DNA of 64,000 bases, from contig CM050655.1 of the NCBI GenBank assembly GCA_027574665.1, positions 15,495,170-15,559,169 of the forward strand. The letters run 5' to 3'. Positions 19,697 to 37,097 of the stretch are shown here, piece after piece. Made by a program: the position numbers and the translations under genes. Below the pieces are notes generated by a model. It ran no database searches and was not told the DNA's origin. It saw only the letters and a list, made by a program, of their open reading frames with translations. This DNA comes from Rhynochetos jubatus (Eukaryota > Chordata > Aves > Eurypygiformes > Rhynochetidae). Each line of letters starts with the position of its first letter. Position 1 is the first letter of the stretch.

Positions 19697-19853
19697 CTGG
19701 GGATGGCACGTGCCATCCCTGGAAGTGTTTCAAGGTCAGGTTAGATGGAGCTTTGTGCAACCTGGTCTAGTGGAGGGTGTCCCTTCACATGGCAAGAGGG
19801 CTGGAACTAGATGATCTTTAAGGTTCCTTCCAACCCAAACCATTCCGTGATCT
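19697..19853 (+). mobile_element. CR1 3'-tail fragment
   Basis: Only the 3' untranslated end of a CR1 LINE remains. It has the typical run TTTCAAGGTCAGGTTAGATG, then CTGGTCTAGTGGAGG, then AACTAGATGATCTTTAAGG and TTCCTTCCAACCCAAACC, ending CATTCCGTGAT. This is strong 5' truncation, as is usual for CR1. It begins with the 20-nt perfect palindrome at 19700-19719. Confidence 0.95.
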
Positions 19854-21716
19854 CAATTCCTAATTTCTCAAACTGGCAGTTATCCACACAGGTATTGATG
19901 GACAGGAGATAAAGCCTGGTGTCAGTTATATCAGAACCAAACTAGCACATTTGTCTTCATGGAACTGACAATACTTAATAAAGATAGATTTAGGCTTTGT
20001 GCTGGAATGTTCTGGTTTTGCCAACAAGCAAAGCTTTACCATGCAACAGAGAAATGAAATCTGTCTTTGGCTCAACTGTATTAGTCCATACTGTACAAAG
20101 GTAGAACATACAAGTATCCAGATTCTGCTGCTAGGACCTGAAATAAGATAGACCAATAATTATTTACAGTAACGAAATTATCTTTGTAACCATAAAATTG
20201 AAACTACCATACGTTTTTCTTTGTTTTGCAAGTTAAAATCAGAAAGGTTTAAATTAGTCAAGAACACAGTGAGTCTCACTTTCAGGATTTTGAAATGAGT
20301 ACCTTACTGACATGGATTATGAGAGAAACTGATTATGTTTATCTGTGGAATGTTACTCTATTAAAACTCATGGTAACTGCAAGACTGCAGCGATTGGGAA
20401 AGCAATATTGAACACTGGAGGTTCTTAGTAATTGTTTCATTTCTAGCAGATTAGCCTTTCAAAAAATGCCAGGCTGGTGACCATCTCTCTTTGAAATCAC
20501 AAGGAAAACATCATGGTTCAGACAGACATAAAATGTAAAGATCATCTTTATTTCATTATTATTATTATTTATAATAACATTTTATAGAATTCCAAATAAC
20601 AAAAAGTAATAGCTAGCAGAACGTATCCTAAACATTCTAATTGCTTCATGAAGGTTAATTTAACATTAACCAGTATCTATGAACTTGATCATTGCTTTGT
20701 GAATGAGTTTGGTTTTTCCAGTCCTTTCTTGGCCCTTGACTAAGGGTGAGCACCTAACTGTAGTTCTGATCTGCAGTTCCTTCCTCCAAAGCAAAACCAT
20801 CTGCCTCAAGAAAAAAAAAACAAGGGAGGGAAGTAGAAAGGAGAAACATGTAATATATTTGTATATTTTTTTCCAACCCCAGGTGTTGTCAATCTAAGAA
20901 AAAGCCACAAAATAGACCATAAATCACAAACATGTCCTTGCTATCATTACTCTTATTTTTTACCAAGCCTGCACTTTATCTGTTTTCTGTATATAAATAG
21001 TTGCTGATCAGCAACATTTGCAAGCTTCACATAAATAAAAGGGTTATAAAAAATGTGATATGACTTCTCTGTGTGTGGTGGAGAAAAAAACAATGCAAAT
21101 CCTTTTTAGCATCACACATGGTCTCTGAATGGTGAAACAGTTTCTATGGAAGGAATTTCTCTTGATTGTTTGCAGCCCACTTGTCAGTGAGTGTATGATT
21201 TGGAACATCTCCATACTGCAATTTATTCTTGCAGTTGTTTACTTCTCCAGAACTAAAGTAACTGGTTACCTGGCAGCCTATCAAGAGAAGAAGAAAATTT
21301 TGAAGAAATAAATTAATTTTAATTTATATTTCACTGGTTTCTTAAAAAGCTTCCAATCCTTCTCTTCTTTAGAACAGTATCATGAAATAATGTCTTTTTA
21401 CTAGTTTAACATGGCAAAAAGATTGGTGAATCCCAAATTAGTATTCAGCCTGTAGGATAAAAATGCAAACATATAAAATACTACACAAGTCTTGTGAAAA
21501 TAGATGTGAAATTCAGATTATTTTTTTTTAATATTGGCAAGTTGTTTGTCCAAGAGAGATTTGTGTCACACTAAAATCAAATGAAAGTTACATTATACTA
21601 TAAAATAATACTAGGATATAAAAGTAATAGTGATATGTAATAATGTGCTATAACAATATGGTGAATGTTATTTAATATAATATTGTAACATAATCATAAT
21701 AATATGTGATTTCACA

Positions 21717-23076
21717 CCAGTCTTCAAAAAGGGCAAGATCTGGGAAACTACAGCCTAGTCGGACTCACTTCTGTATCTGGAAAGGTGATGGAACAACTCA
21801 TCCTGGATGTCATCTCTAGGCATGTAGAGGAAGAGAAGGTTATCAGGCATGGTCTGTATGGATTCACTAAGGGGAAATCATGCTTGACCAATGTGATAGC
21901 CTTCTATGATGGCATGACTTGCTGGGTGGATGACTGTAGAGCAGTGGATGCTGTCTACCTTGACTACAGCAAGGCTTTTGACACTGTCTCTCATCACATC
22001 CCATAGGTAAGCTTAGGAAATGTGGGTTAGATGAGTGGGCAGTGAGGTGGATTGAGTACTGGCTGAATGGCAGAGCTCAGAGGATGGTGACCAGGGGCAG
22101 AGAGTCTAGTTGGAGGCTGGTGATTAGCAGTGTTCTCAGGCGCCAGTACTGGGCCCAGTCTTGTTCAGTGACCTGGATGAGGGGACAGAGTGTACCCTCA
22201 GCAAGCTTGCTGATGACACAAAACTATGAGGAATGGCTCGTACACCAGAAGGCTGTGCTGCCATACAGCAAGTCCTGGGCAGGCTAGACAGTTGGGCAGA
22301 GAGGAACCTAATGAAATTAAACAAGGGCAAATGTAGAGTCCTCTACCTGGTGAGAAATAAGCCCAGGCATGAGTACAGGTGGGGGGTTGACCTGCTGGAA
22401 AGTAGCTCTGCAGAGAGGAACCTAGGAGTCCTTGGCGGGGGACAATCAGTTGACCATGAGCCAGCAATGTCCTCTTTTGACCAAAAAGGCCAGTGATATC
22501 CTGGGGTGCATGATACCCTGCGTGGCCAGCAGGTCTTGGGAGGTTATCTTCCCCCCTCCTCTCTGCCCTAGTAAAGCCCCATCTGGAGTACTGTGTCCTG
22601 TTTTGGACTCCCCAGTTCAAGAAAGATGGGAAACTGCTGGAGAGTGTCCAGTGGAGGGTTACAAAGATGATTAACAAAATGAAGCACCTCTCTTATGAGG
22701 AAAGGCTGAGAGAGCTGGGCCTGTTTAGCCTGGAGAAGGGAAGACTGAGAGGGGATCTTATCAATGCTTATAAATATTTAGAGGCTGAGAGTCAAGAGGA
22801 TGGGGCCAGACTCTTTCCCATGGTGCTCAGTGACAAGGGGCAATGGGCACAAACTGGAACTCAGGAAATTCTGTCTCAAGACGAGGAAAAACTTCTTCAT
22901 TTTGACTCCAGAGCACTGGCTTAGACTTCCCAGAGATGTGGTGGCATCTCTTAAGAGATTCAAAAACCCACCTGCATGCATTCCTGTGCAACCTCCTCTA
23001 GGTGAACCTACTTTGGCAGGAGGGTTGGACTAGATGGTCTTTGAAGGTTCCATCCAACCCCTAGAATTCTGTGATA
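21717..23076 (+). mobile_element. 5'-truncated CR1 LINE with broken ORF2
   Basis: A CR1 copy of about 1.36 kb, from within the reverse transcriptase to the 3' end. Frame by frame one can read the RT start (LTSVSGKVMEQ), the QHGFTKGKSCLTN-like block (GLYGFTKGKSCLTN) and the catalytic-region motif YLDYSKAFDTVSH. Then come [41 protein letters not shown] and [11 protein letters not shown]. At the end are the non-coding tail GGACTAGATGGTC and ATTCTGTGAT. Stops and frameshifts break the protein into at least five pieces, so it is dead. It inserted next to a very AT-rich block. The ends are approximate. Confidence 0.96.
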
Positions 23077-26000
23077 TAATCTGAAATGGATTTATTTTTT
23101 CTAATTTAAATAATAATGTCAAAACACAGTATTGTTTCTTCCTGCTTTGTGTTGTTCAGGCAGTGATTCTAAGCATTTCAGAATCGGAAGAGAAAGTTGA
23201 AGTGGTTTAAACAAGCTGTGGACCAGGCTTTTACCAGGAAGAGGTGCTTTGTGTTGTAAAAGAGTTTGAAAAGCTCAGCATTATGATGACTATAGCATTT
23301 CAATACAGGCCATGTGTGGTTGTGGTATGAAAATGCTGTGTATGTGTATGAAAAGTTAGCAGAGCTGTAGCTCTTACATATGCTGCTAGGGCACTCCACT
23401 CCTGATGTGTGCTTCTGCTATTATAGAAAATCAACTGTAATTCCCTTTCTGAAGCCTTTTAATGTGGCCGTTGCTTTATTTCCTGGTAATGAATCATGTA
23501 ATCCTGGTTTTGCTCTCTGAGTTTAGCATGTATGACAGTATTTTTTTGGTACTGGCTATCCATAAAATGCTAGTTTGACATGGAATTGACCTTGCTGCCT
23601 CTTAGACCTTTTAAAGGTGAATTTTTTTCTAACATGATGTAGACATTTTTTTCACAGATTAACCTAATTGGTGGGAAGACAAGAGGTCTCTATGATTTAA
23701 GCATAGAATAAGTGACTGTGTTGAAGCAGACAAAGAAGATAACCACTTTATGATCTTAAAAAGAGTTTGAAAGGGGAGGTGGTAGCACTGCTGATGGGGA
23801 AGTAAGATACAGAACTCTGTCAGTGAAAGTGCTGTCGGTGGATATACATCCTCTAGTACATGTCATTCAAGTGGGCTGATATTTGGATGAAGGAGTTGAG
23901 AAAAGTAAAAAGCAAGATCTACCCAACATTAGCCTAGAAAAACAGTTCTGTTGGTATTGTAGGTGATTCTGGATGATGATAGTGAAGAGGAACAAAGAGG
24001 CACAGTCAAGGCAGACACAGTACTGCAGGCGGAGGAAGTGGGGATGCAGACAGCTCTACAAAATGGAAATATAGGAGTGGGAAGAGGAAGGTCACTGCAT
24101 TTCTATGGGATTTTTATTTCATGGGGGTTTGTGAGCTTCATGGTTTGAAACTGGAGTAAGGATATGATATACAGAACTATAAATTTTTAGAAAATATCAA
24201 GTATTTAATAAAAATGTTTAAGAAGGAACAAGACTCTTGGGGAATGACTAGGAGTCAGCAACAATTATAGCTTTCATTTTTAAAATGTAGTTTACTTTCA
24301 CAGCTTGTGCTCATAGAGTTTTATTTCCCAAAGCATTTAAGATTTTAAAAGTTCCTAAAAATATAATTTTAAATCAAAAAATTACTTAGCTTAAAACTTT
24401 TGTTAAACACTTTTATCTGTTTCTGTCTTGTTTAGAAGCGTATTTGAGAGTAGAATAATAAGTACCACTAATGAAGCAGCAATATAAACAAACCAGTTAA
24501 AGGAAAAATACAATTAATATCCAGAAAAAAGTCTTCAATTACATCTATATAGGCATGAATTCATTTTTAAATTTAAGAGGTAGAAAGCCAGTTGCTGGAT
24601 ACAATATAAATGCTTTGAGTGTGTTGTTGGTCACAGAGCTGAACTTGTCTGGTCATTAGGGTATGTGCTTTAATTTTTCCCATCTTAAATTTTAATCTAT
24701 TTTTTAATTTGCATGATGAGATTTTTTAAGCACTGTATGTTATGCAAGAATCTCTTTCTTTAATGCTGTTTTAAAACAGCTGTAGTTTGACACAGCAGAC
24801 AAAGATAAATTATTGCTTAAGGATGCTTTCCTTGATCTGATTTATTGCCAAATAGCTGAAAAATTATTTTGGACACCTTTACCCAAGTCCCTTACATCCC
24901 ATGTATTAATTTCTTTTCTCAAATACTGATAGAGATGTACTTTTATATTGCTGTTTGGAATATATGTTAATAACAAACTGCGCACTCCTAACATACAGTA
25001 ATGCCTTTACTGTAAAGAATATAAAAGCCTATGTTTTGCTGCCATAAGGCATTTCATACCATTAAAAATAATGTCTTATCCAAGACATCTCACATAGTTG
25101 GCAGTAATGTAGCTGCACAAAGTTTTAAAGCAGTAGTAAGTTGTTCTTCTTGTTTGGCTGAATGATTTGATAAGAATTTCTGAAATGCTGAGACTTCTTT
25201 TCACATTACACAGAGAATCTAGTTCATACTTAGCTGGTTGCCATTACACTGGGTCTGGGACTTTAGACGAGCAAGATCAGGAGTATCGGTTAAAGCACTT
25301 GAGCCTTACCTGCAGTAATTTATGAGGCTGGATGTTCCTGCAGCATCCTTTTTGCCACTTGATTGGGCCTGGCTATGGCTTTTTTTCCAGCAGGATTAGT
25401 ATTGTCATCTCTTTGCATGCTGTAGACTGAACTTTGGGAAAAGCTGGGGATATTAAAAAAAGAAGAAAAATCTGTGAAATGTTTGGGAAATATACAGTTA
25501 TTCAAGTTCAAATCAGTTGGCATTTAGTACTTCAACCTTTCAGACTTTGCAAATATCTATCAATATTTTAAAAAATTAAAACTTTCACATTATGCCAATT
25601 TTTTGGCCTTCACATCTAAACTCAATACTGTCTCACTTTCTGTTCTGTAAGAAGACTGTAATGATGGAACTAAGAGTTTATTTTTTTGCAAAGAATTGAA
25701 TACAGTTTTTACACATGAACTGAATTATAAGATAAAAATTTCCATGATCTTTAAAATTATGTGCCTTATTAAAGAAAATTAAAATGTCTGATCTCTCATT
25801 CTCTCTCTTCTTGTGTCTTTACTGTTTACTATCTAGTCAGAGAGACACTTAATGAAAATACACTAATGTAAAATGTAAAAAAAATAAATATATTGCATTA
25901 TTTTTGCTAGTCTGATGTAATTGACATGTTTCTTGGTAATTTTATATATACTGTGTTGCTATACATACATTTCTGATGCTGTGTAAGATTCTTGCAAATA

Positions 26001-27140
26001 GAAATTTCTCTGTTCACACAATTTATATAGCACAATTACTGATTAAAGCCAAAGTGATAATTGCACACAGGAGTGTCCCACTGTAGTTGAAATTTTTGCT
26101 CTATTTTAATGTGATGTAATAAATAGGGAAGCTATTTTTTCATGTGAAGCTTTATATATTTCAGCCTGTGTGTTTGTGGTAGCTTCTGTAGTTTGTCTGT
26201 GAATGTGTCATTGAAAATGACAGTCAAATTTCAACCAAACTTTGGATGAAGGAACAAATTACAATATAGAGAACTTAAATTTCAACAGTGAACAGCCTCT
26301 GCATATGTCATATTTCCAGTCATATCAGCGAGATAGTGTTTGCTTTTCTGAATTATATGAGATACTTAATGGCTTGAACCAGTTACCCTAATTAGGTTGA
26401 CGATAAATGAAAGACCTTATAGATTGCCTGAGACATAAGCTTTATAGATATGACATGGCATCCTAGGTCAGCAGCAGGAAGCTGGATGAGATTGCAAACA
26501 CAGCTCAAATATCACTAGAAACTTCTGCTTAGGAAAATATATTGAGCTTTTGGTGGTCATGTAGCACCTCTGGCTTGTTTTCCTTCATAAATTCAACAGT
26601 AAAAGATATCCGAATTTAGCAGTAAAGTTTTCTTCAGTTGTTGTCCTAAGGCACTGATGACCATTGTTTCATTATTTTTCTCATATTTCCTTGTTAGGTG
26701 GAGAAGCAGATAGATACAGAGAAGAAAAAAATTTATAGTTTTGAAGGATGAGTTTTGACTGCTGATAAACCTCTAAGGTGAAAGATAATTGAAACACTGT
26801 TAGAGAGACTCAAATAACAATATAATGCAACCGTTTCTTTAGAGAATTTTCAGAAAGATAAAACTGAGAAACTTTTCCGCAAGCTCTCTACAACCTTATT
26901 TTACCTCATGTTGAATGCGCTTGGCAAAAATGGAGTGTATTATTTTTACATAGGATATGTGATCTACTGACTACATGGAGTCTTTTCTTTTTTGGAGGGG
27001 CAATCCAGGAAATCCTGTGAAATAAGCAGTATTAATTGCCATGACAGTGTACTGACTTACTTAAAATCTGATCGATGTTTCAGCAGTTGTTTGTAAATTT
27101 TGATGAAATCTTTTGGGTTTACTGTGTTTCTTTCTTTTAG

Positions 27141-32255
<5,115 letters not shown>

Positions 32256-32324
32256 ACTGGTGTTTGCGAAACTAAAGCTTTTAATGATAGCCATAGAATA
32301 CAAGTCGGAAAAACGAGAAAGCAG
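32256..32324 (+). CDS. KCNMA1: KCNMA1 exon: end of RCK1 core (ELVFAKLKLLM to KRES)
   Basis: 69-nt exon. Its first base completes the Glu codon (GA|A), followed by 22 codons LVFAKLKLLMIAIEYKSEKR and ES, and a final AG of a split codon. The donor is GTATGT. It encodes the RCK1 strand LKLLMIAIEYKS and is the 5' partner of the SRKR microexon. Joined directly to 44213 the split codon reads AGT (Ser); joined to the microexon it reads AGA (Arg). The VFAK and SEK residues differ from CFVK and SAN in the human reference form, from memory. Confidence 0.98.
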
Positions 32325-35300
32325 GTATGTCCGATGCCTACAGATTCTTGAAGTTCTGGAATGCACTGTCAATAATTTTGGCTGCCTTTTATTTTTTATT
32401 TTTTAGAATGAACATAGCTGTTCTTACACTTTTGAAACATTTCAGTGTATAATTACCATGCCATCACGTTACACCATTTCACATAGCACTGAAAGGGTTT
32501 TATTTCTGCTCTAGTCATCTTCTCTAAAATTAATTTAAGTCAGAACATTTAGTAGAAGGTGAGGAGATAGTGATACATGTGTCCCATCTCCAGATGTGTA
32601 ATTCACTTTTACTTTACAAAAATTTAAAGTGTCTTTGTTCATACTCTATCAGTTTTAGTTGGTGGTCCGACTTGTTTTACTGGAAATGGAGAAGTGGAAG
32701 AGAGATGTGAAAGCAAAAGTCATTATGGCTATGTGTATTCTCAAAATAATAATTTTATTTATATGAGTTTGGAAGAACTGATTTACATAGGATGCAGGAT
32801 AAACAGAAATATAGGTTAAACAGCATTTATATAGTATTTGTACTGATGAAACTTGTATATATAAATAACATCATGAAACTGGAAAAGATTAATTTAGCAC
32901 TGAAATTACCAAATGGCTGACTTCTTTCCGCAGTCAAAACTCCTCATCATAGTTGGTACAAATTCACTGACAGGAAAAGAAATTTCTTGTGGGCTTTTTG
33001 TGCAAAAATTCGTAAAAATCCAGGTGAACAGTCGAGTCAATTTTCTATCAACTTGTCCGTCCGTGCTTCACACAACTTTCATTTTTGTATAAGAAATGTG
33101 CTCTGAAGCATATGTGGGGGGCATATAATAAAAATGTAACAATACTGACTCTGAGCTGAATTTTCTTCTCCTCTGTCAGAAATTATATTTTGTAGTACTG
33201 TAGTAGATTTGGAACAATACCTGTTAAGTCATCTTATTTTTGGCCACTAATTACTTAAAACTTTTGAGGGCAATTGTTTCTTCTCACAGGAGAACCACTT
33301 CTGTCTTTTGAGCTTGTGCCACAATTTTTTTGAAAGTACTTTTCTAATATTTATTATGTTGTCTTTTTTTTATAAACATCTGTAAAGACCTATGTGGAAC
33401 ATTTGATATGGAAATGTCAATGTTACAGCTGTTTATAAGAGTATTTCCATGCCCTATAGTTGGTTTTGCTTGATTCTCTATGATGTTATAAAGTGATATG
33501 TGAAATGGTGTATGTGCTATTGGATTTTACTTTTCTCCACACTATGCGGATTAAGAAAGCCTTTTATTTTTTCAAATGTTTCCAGCTCCCATGGGATCCT
33601 AAAATACTTTTCCATTGAATGATTTCATTTCACATCAGCTAGTGTAAAGGAAATTATTTATTATTATTTTGTCTCTGAACAGTTTCATCTCTTTGTAAAA
33701 ATGAAGAAAAGTATGATAGTACCAGCAGTGGAACTGTTTATCAGATTTTGTATTTCCGATACTCAGAAAATACTTGTTTTCTCTTGGTTCTCTAAGAATT
33801 ATTACCCAACTTTAGGTTGTCAGTACTTCAGTTGTCTTTTACTTAGATAAGTGCTAATAATACAGTCTTTTTCAGTAATATTAGATAATTCATGGCTTCC
33901 ATATTATTCTTTGCACTAACTTCAGTGGGAGTTGGATTGAGTTCTTAATCACAAGGTGATGCAGAGGTTCCCACAGGAAGTAACACAGTGTGATACAATC
34001 ATATATTCTTTCTTACTTAAAGCCACACAGGTAACAGTTCACAATTAATTTGATAGAAAAAAAGAACTTAAAAATTGCAGGAAACAATCCTAACAAAGAG
34101 ATGTTAACAGCTGGATTGTTTGAGTATCTGTATTACAAGAGGAGAGCATGTAAGCTAGATACTCATGTTTTCTTATAACCCTGACACAGAGTAATATCTG
34201 CTGACTTTCAGTAGTATCTGCTGACTTTACTAACTAGTGATAATTCTATAGTCACTGTTTGGTGAATCACAGAGCTACCTGCAGCATATCTGTGTTATTC
34301 TACATGTTCCTGTGCTCTTGAACCCAAATATGTTAAGTACATATTTGGGGCTTTCTGAGCTAGAACCTTTTAGTCTAACCAGAAAGGTAATGGAACAAAA
34401 CTTTAGTTTCTCACTTCTGCTTGCATTTCCTTGCATCTTATTAATGAAAAGATGGGGAATTAAGACAAAAATTACAATAGCATGGTTTAGAAGTGCAAAC
34501 TGTCTTTGAACAAGATAAATTTTTCATTTGCTAATTATGTTTGTTGACTTTGGAAATAGTTTATTCTACTTCATATCTTAAGTTCTTCATTGGTAGTTCT
34601 TCAATGTGAAGGTGGAATTGATTATGATGCCCTTTTAGGTTTCACTTTTTATGACAGCAACCAACAGATATGTGGTGATTTAATTCATGATTATAGTTTA
34701 GGTTCATATTTTGTAAAAATGTTGAATAGTTTAAGATTTACAGCAATAATGAAAAATGTAGGGTATTACTTAGGTGGTACCCTTTTTATAAGAGCCAGTA
34801 TTTCCTGTCACAGCTGAGACCAGTATTTTCAGAAGCAGAGAAAATTTTCAATTTACAAATGTGACTGAATTTACTGCTTTTCCCTTTAGTAGTTCCAGGT
34901 CACAATACGAGTTATCCATTTCTTCACCTCTATTTAGAACCTGGGAATATAATCTGTTGTTATGAGCAGGAAGCACTCCTTAATTAAGTTTCTGTGTCCC
35001 TGATTCTAGCCAAATTTTTAAGCTTAAAAAATTATCTTTCTTAGGTCAGTGTAGGGAGATTTTGTTTCTTCTGTACAAAAAATGGTAAAGGAACATGGAG
35101 AAAGTCAACCTGAAAATTTCCCAGCAGAGCTTGCTGAATAGATAGCAAAAAATATCAGTTAAAAATGCATATATTCAAACTCCTCATCTGAAAACCCTTT
35201 TAGAAATTTTTGCCTTTATTTTTCTGCTTTTTTTTTTTCCTTTTTTTCCACATGATTAAGCCAGAAGGAAAGTCTAACCAGGATTTTTCCCTCCTGCACC

Positions 35301-35481
35301 TCATGTTTACTCCTCTTGTTAAACTTTCTCTTTGTCTATCCATATATTTGTTCTCATTCTCAGCAGAAAAACCTTTGAGCCTTGAAGACTTTTAAATAAA
35401 GGGTTTTTTTGCTTTTGCTTTGGTGTCAGTTGATTTCTTATCAAAGTGTTTGATTTGCAATTTTTTTCTTGTCGTTTGCAG
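32325..35481 (+). other. KCNMA1: KCNMA1 intron upstream of SRKR microexon, 3.2 kb
   Basis: AT-rich intron with a 20-bp imperfect tandem duplication (34191-34230). The last 80 bases are T-rich, with TTTTTTTCTTGTCGTTTGCAG immediately before the microexon, the kind of long pyrimidine tract that commonly accompanies regulated microexons. No transposon was recognised. Confidence 0.85.
34191..34230. repeat. 20-bp imperfect tandem duplication
   Basis: Two adjacent units, GTAATATCTGCTGACTTTCA and GTAGTATCTGCTGACTTTAC, with three differences. A small local duplication in intron sequence. Confidence 0.85.
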
Positions 35482-35493
35482 AAGCCGAAAGCG
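35482..35493 (+). CDS. KCNMA1: KCNMA1 alternative 12-nt microexon (SRKR insert)
   Basis: Twelve bases, AAGCCGAAAGCG, flanked by TTTGCAG and GTATGC. Spliced between 32324 and 44213 it converts the single Ser codon AG|T into AGA AGC CGA AAG CGT, i.e. Arg-Ser-Arg-Lys-Arg. This reproduces exactly the four-residue SRKR insertion known at this position in vertebrate Slo1 (splice site 1, reported in mammals and in chick hair cells). The phase fits on both sides and the frame is kept. The insert adds three basic residues and a serine at the end of RCK1 and modestly alters channel gating in studied species. It is far too short to be found by ORF calling; identification rests on the splice sites, phase and exact peptide. 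Confidence 0.93.
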
Positions 35494-35610
35494 GTATGCC
35501 CTCTTCGTTACCTTTCCTTCCAACCTCAATCCTACCTCCACTCCTTCTAACTTCAGGACTAATCCTTGCCAAGAACACAGGAAGATAACATCTTTGTCTA
35601 TCTTTCTCTG

Positions 35611-35694
35611 TATATACACACACATATATACATATATATATTCATCTATGTGTGTGTGTATATATATATATATCTGTGCGTATATTTATATACG
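35611..35694. repeat. Compound (TA)/(CA)/(TG) microsatellite with inverted arms
   Basis: A TATACACACACATATATA arm (within 35611-35630) is followed after about 16 bases by a complementary TATGTGTGTGTGTATATA arm (within 35647-35666), then more TA-rich sequence. The transcript could form a stem of about 16-18 pairs. It starts 118 bases downstream of the SRKR microexon donor. Confidence 0.9.
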
Positions 35695-36650
35695 AGCCCC
35701 CAATCTCAAAGAGGAGAGAGAACAGTATTTTGTCTCTCCATTGGTTCTTGTGACTCATGCACTAACTTCTTTGCAGGAAGTACAAATAAAACAGTATGTT
35801 TTTTAGGCTTTCCCCCCCACACTTTGTGGAGTCATTGCTGTATCAGATTATTGCATTTGACAACAGACTTTACTGTTAACATCTCTTCTCTTTTTTTTTT
35901 CATTTGTACTGTATCGTGACGATGTAAATTTCGTCTTTACCAGCCCTTGTGCTGCCATATTGTCTCCATATTCACACCTTCATTGATGCTGTTCTTTCCC
36001 CGAAGTCTTCCTTCAAAACACGTCTTACAATACAGTAGTTGACCTTCTCTTGTAGTCTCACCTTCCATTAACAACCAAATACACAATTCCTTGCATTGCT
36101 GGTCCTGTTTTGAGCCCAATTATTCATAATACAGTACTCATTAAAGCTATTGTACTGTGAAAGTGCCATGGACAGTTTGTACTATATATCACATTCATTT
36201 TAATGACATTTATTAAGTTCATTTATGAAGATGTTACCAAATGTATTTGTTTCTCGGTTTTGTTTTTATTTTGGATGGCATGTTTTGCATTTTCTTTTGG
36301 TACACCATGCTGTGAGCCCCTGTCTACTCTACATTATACCTTGCTGCTATTGGTTTGGACGAAGTAAATCAGGCATGCTCTTATATCCCCTTCTCTCCTC
36401 TCCTCGTTTTTCTTTCCCCTCCAAGCTTTGTTTTTCTAACTGCTTATAGCAGTCTGACTGTTGGTGGTGCTCTTTGGAGACTCATTCTCATTGTCCAACC
36501 ATTTCAATTTCCTTTTTCATCATACTCTCCAAACTTTACTTTCCATGTCTGTTCTGTTGTGTGTATTATATTTATTTAATTTTAGTCTTATTCTCCTGTG
36601 GTTTCTGAGTAGATGTGTGAAAAGAGAGGTGGCTTCCTGTCAGTTTGGCA

Positions 36651-37097
36651 TTATTGATATGATCCAACTGCAGAGAAGTTACTGCAACACTTAGCATCTT
36701 CAAGGATCTGCAGTTGTTGCACCTCTACTTCGCTTCTTGCTTTTAAGTATATATTATCTTGTGGTGAAGGCATGTTAATGCTGGCATGACAAGCAATATG
36801 AAGAAGTGTTGTACCAAGTGAAGTTAGTTGCTCCCAGAATGAAGTATATTGTGCTACTTCATTGTACTGATAATCAATCACTTCTGAAAGCAGAAGGAAT
36901 AATTTAATTGTTTCAAAGTGTATTGAATTTACCAGCATGGTTGAACAAGTTTGGACTATACCCCAATAAAATACCTTACACACATCCTGTAGATCATGAC
37001 TAAGAAGTTGCTGTTGTAAAGAACTTAACTCCTGGGAGCAACCTTTTATATGCTTGTAGTAATTAAGCTTTAATATACTGTAGCATGTAATGTGCAC
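36651..37097 (-). other. Unrecognised 148-codon open reading frame
   Basis: The longest uninterrupted ORF in the window, open from an in-frame stop at 37122-37124 down to a TAA ending at 36651. The coordinates shown start at a GTG, and no convincing ATG-initiated start or splice signal was found. The translation looks globular, with segments such as QDVCKVFYWGIVQTCST and FWEQLTSLGTTLLHIACHAS, the latter faintly ankyrin-like. I do not recognise the protein. Downstream on the minus strand are about 750 bases without coding signal, then an A10 run (35891-35900 read as T on +), which would fit an old retrocopy but is weak evidence. A chance ORF is possible. Confidence 0.25.

Noticed and set aside
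22198-22677. 159-codon minus-strand ORF
   Set aside because: It is antisense to the CR1 reverse-transcriptase region, whose own + strand motifs are clear; a shadow frame.
23963-24148. Acidic ORF (VILDDDSEEEQRG...) preceded by ATTGTAG, a possible cassette exon between the 12017 and 27141 exons
   Set aside because: The only nearby donor (AGGTCACT) is poor and would leave phase 2, whereas a cassette here must be phase 0-0; the pyrimidine tract is also weak.
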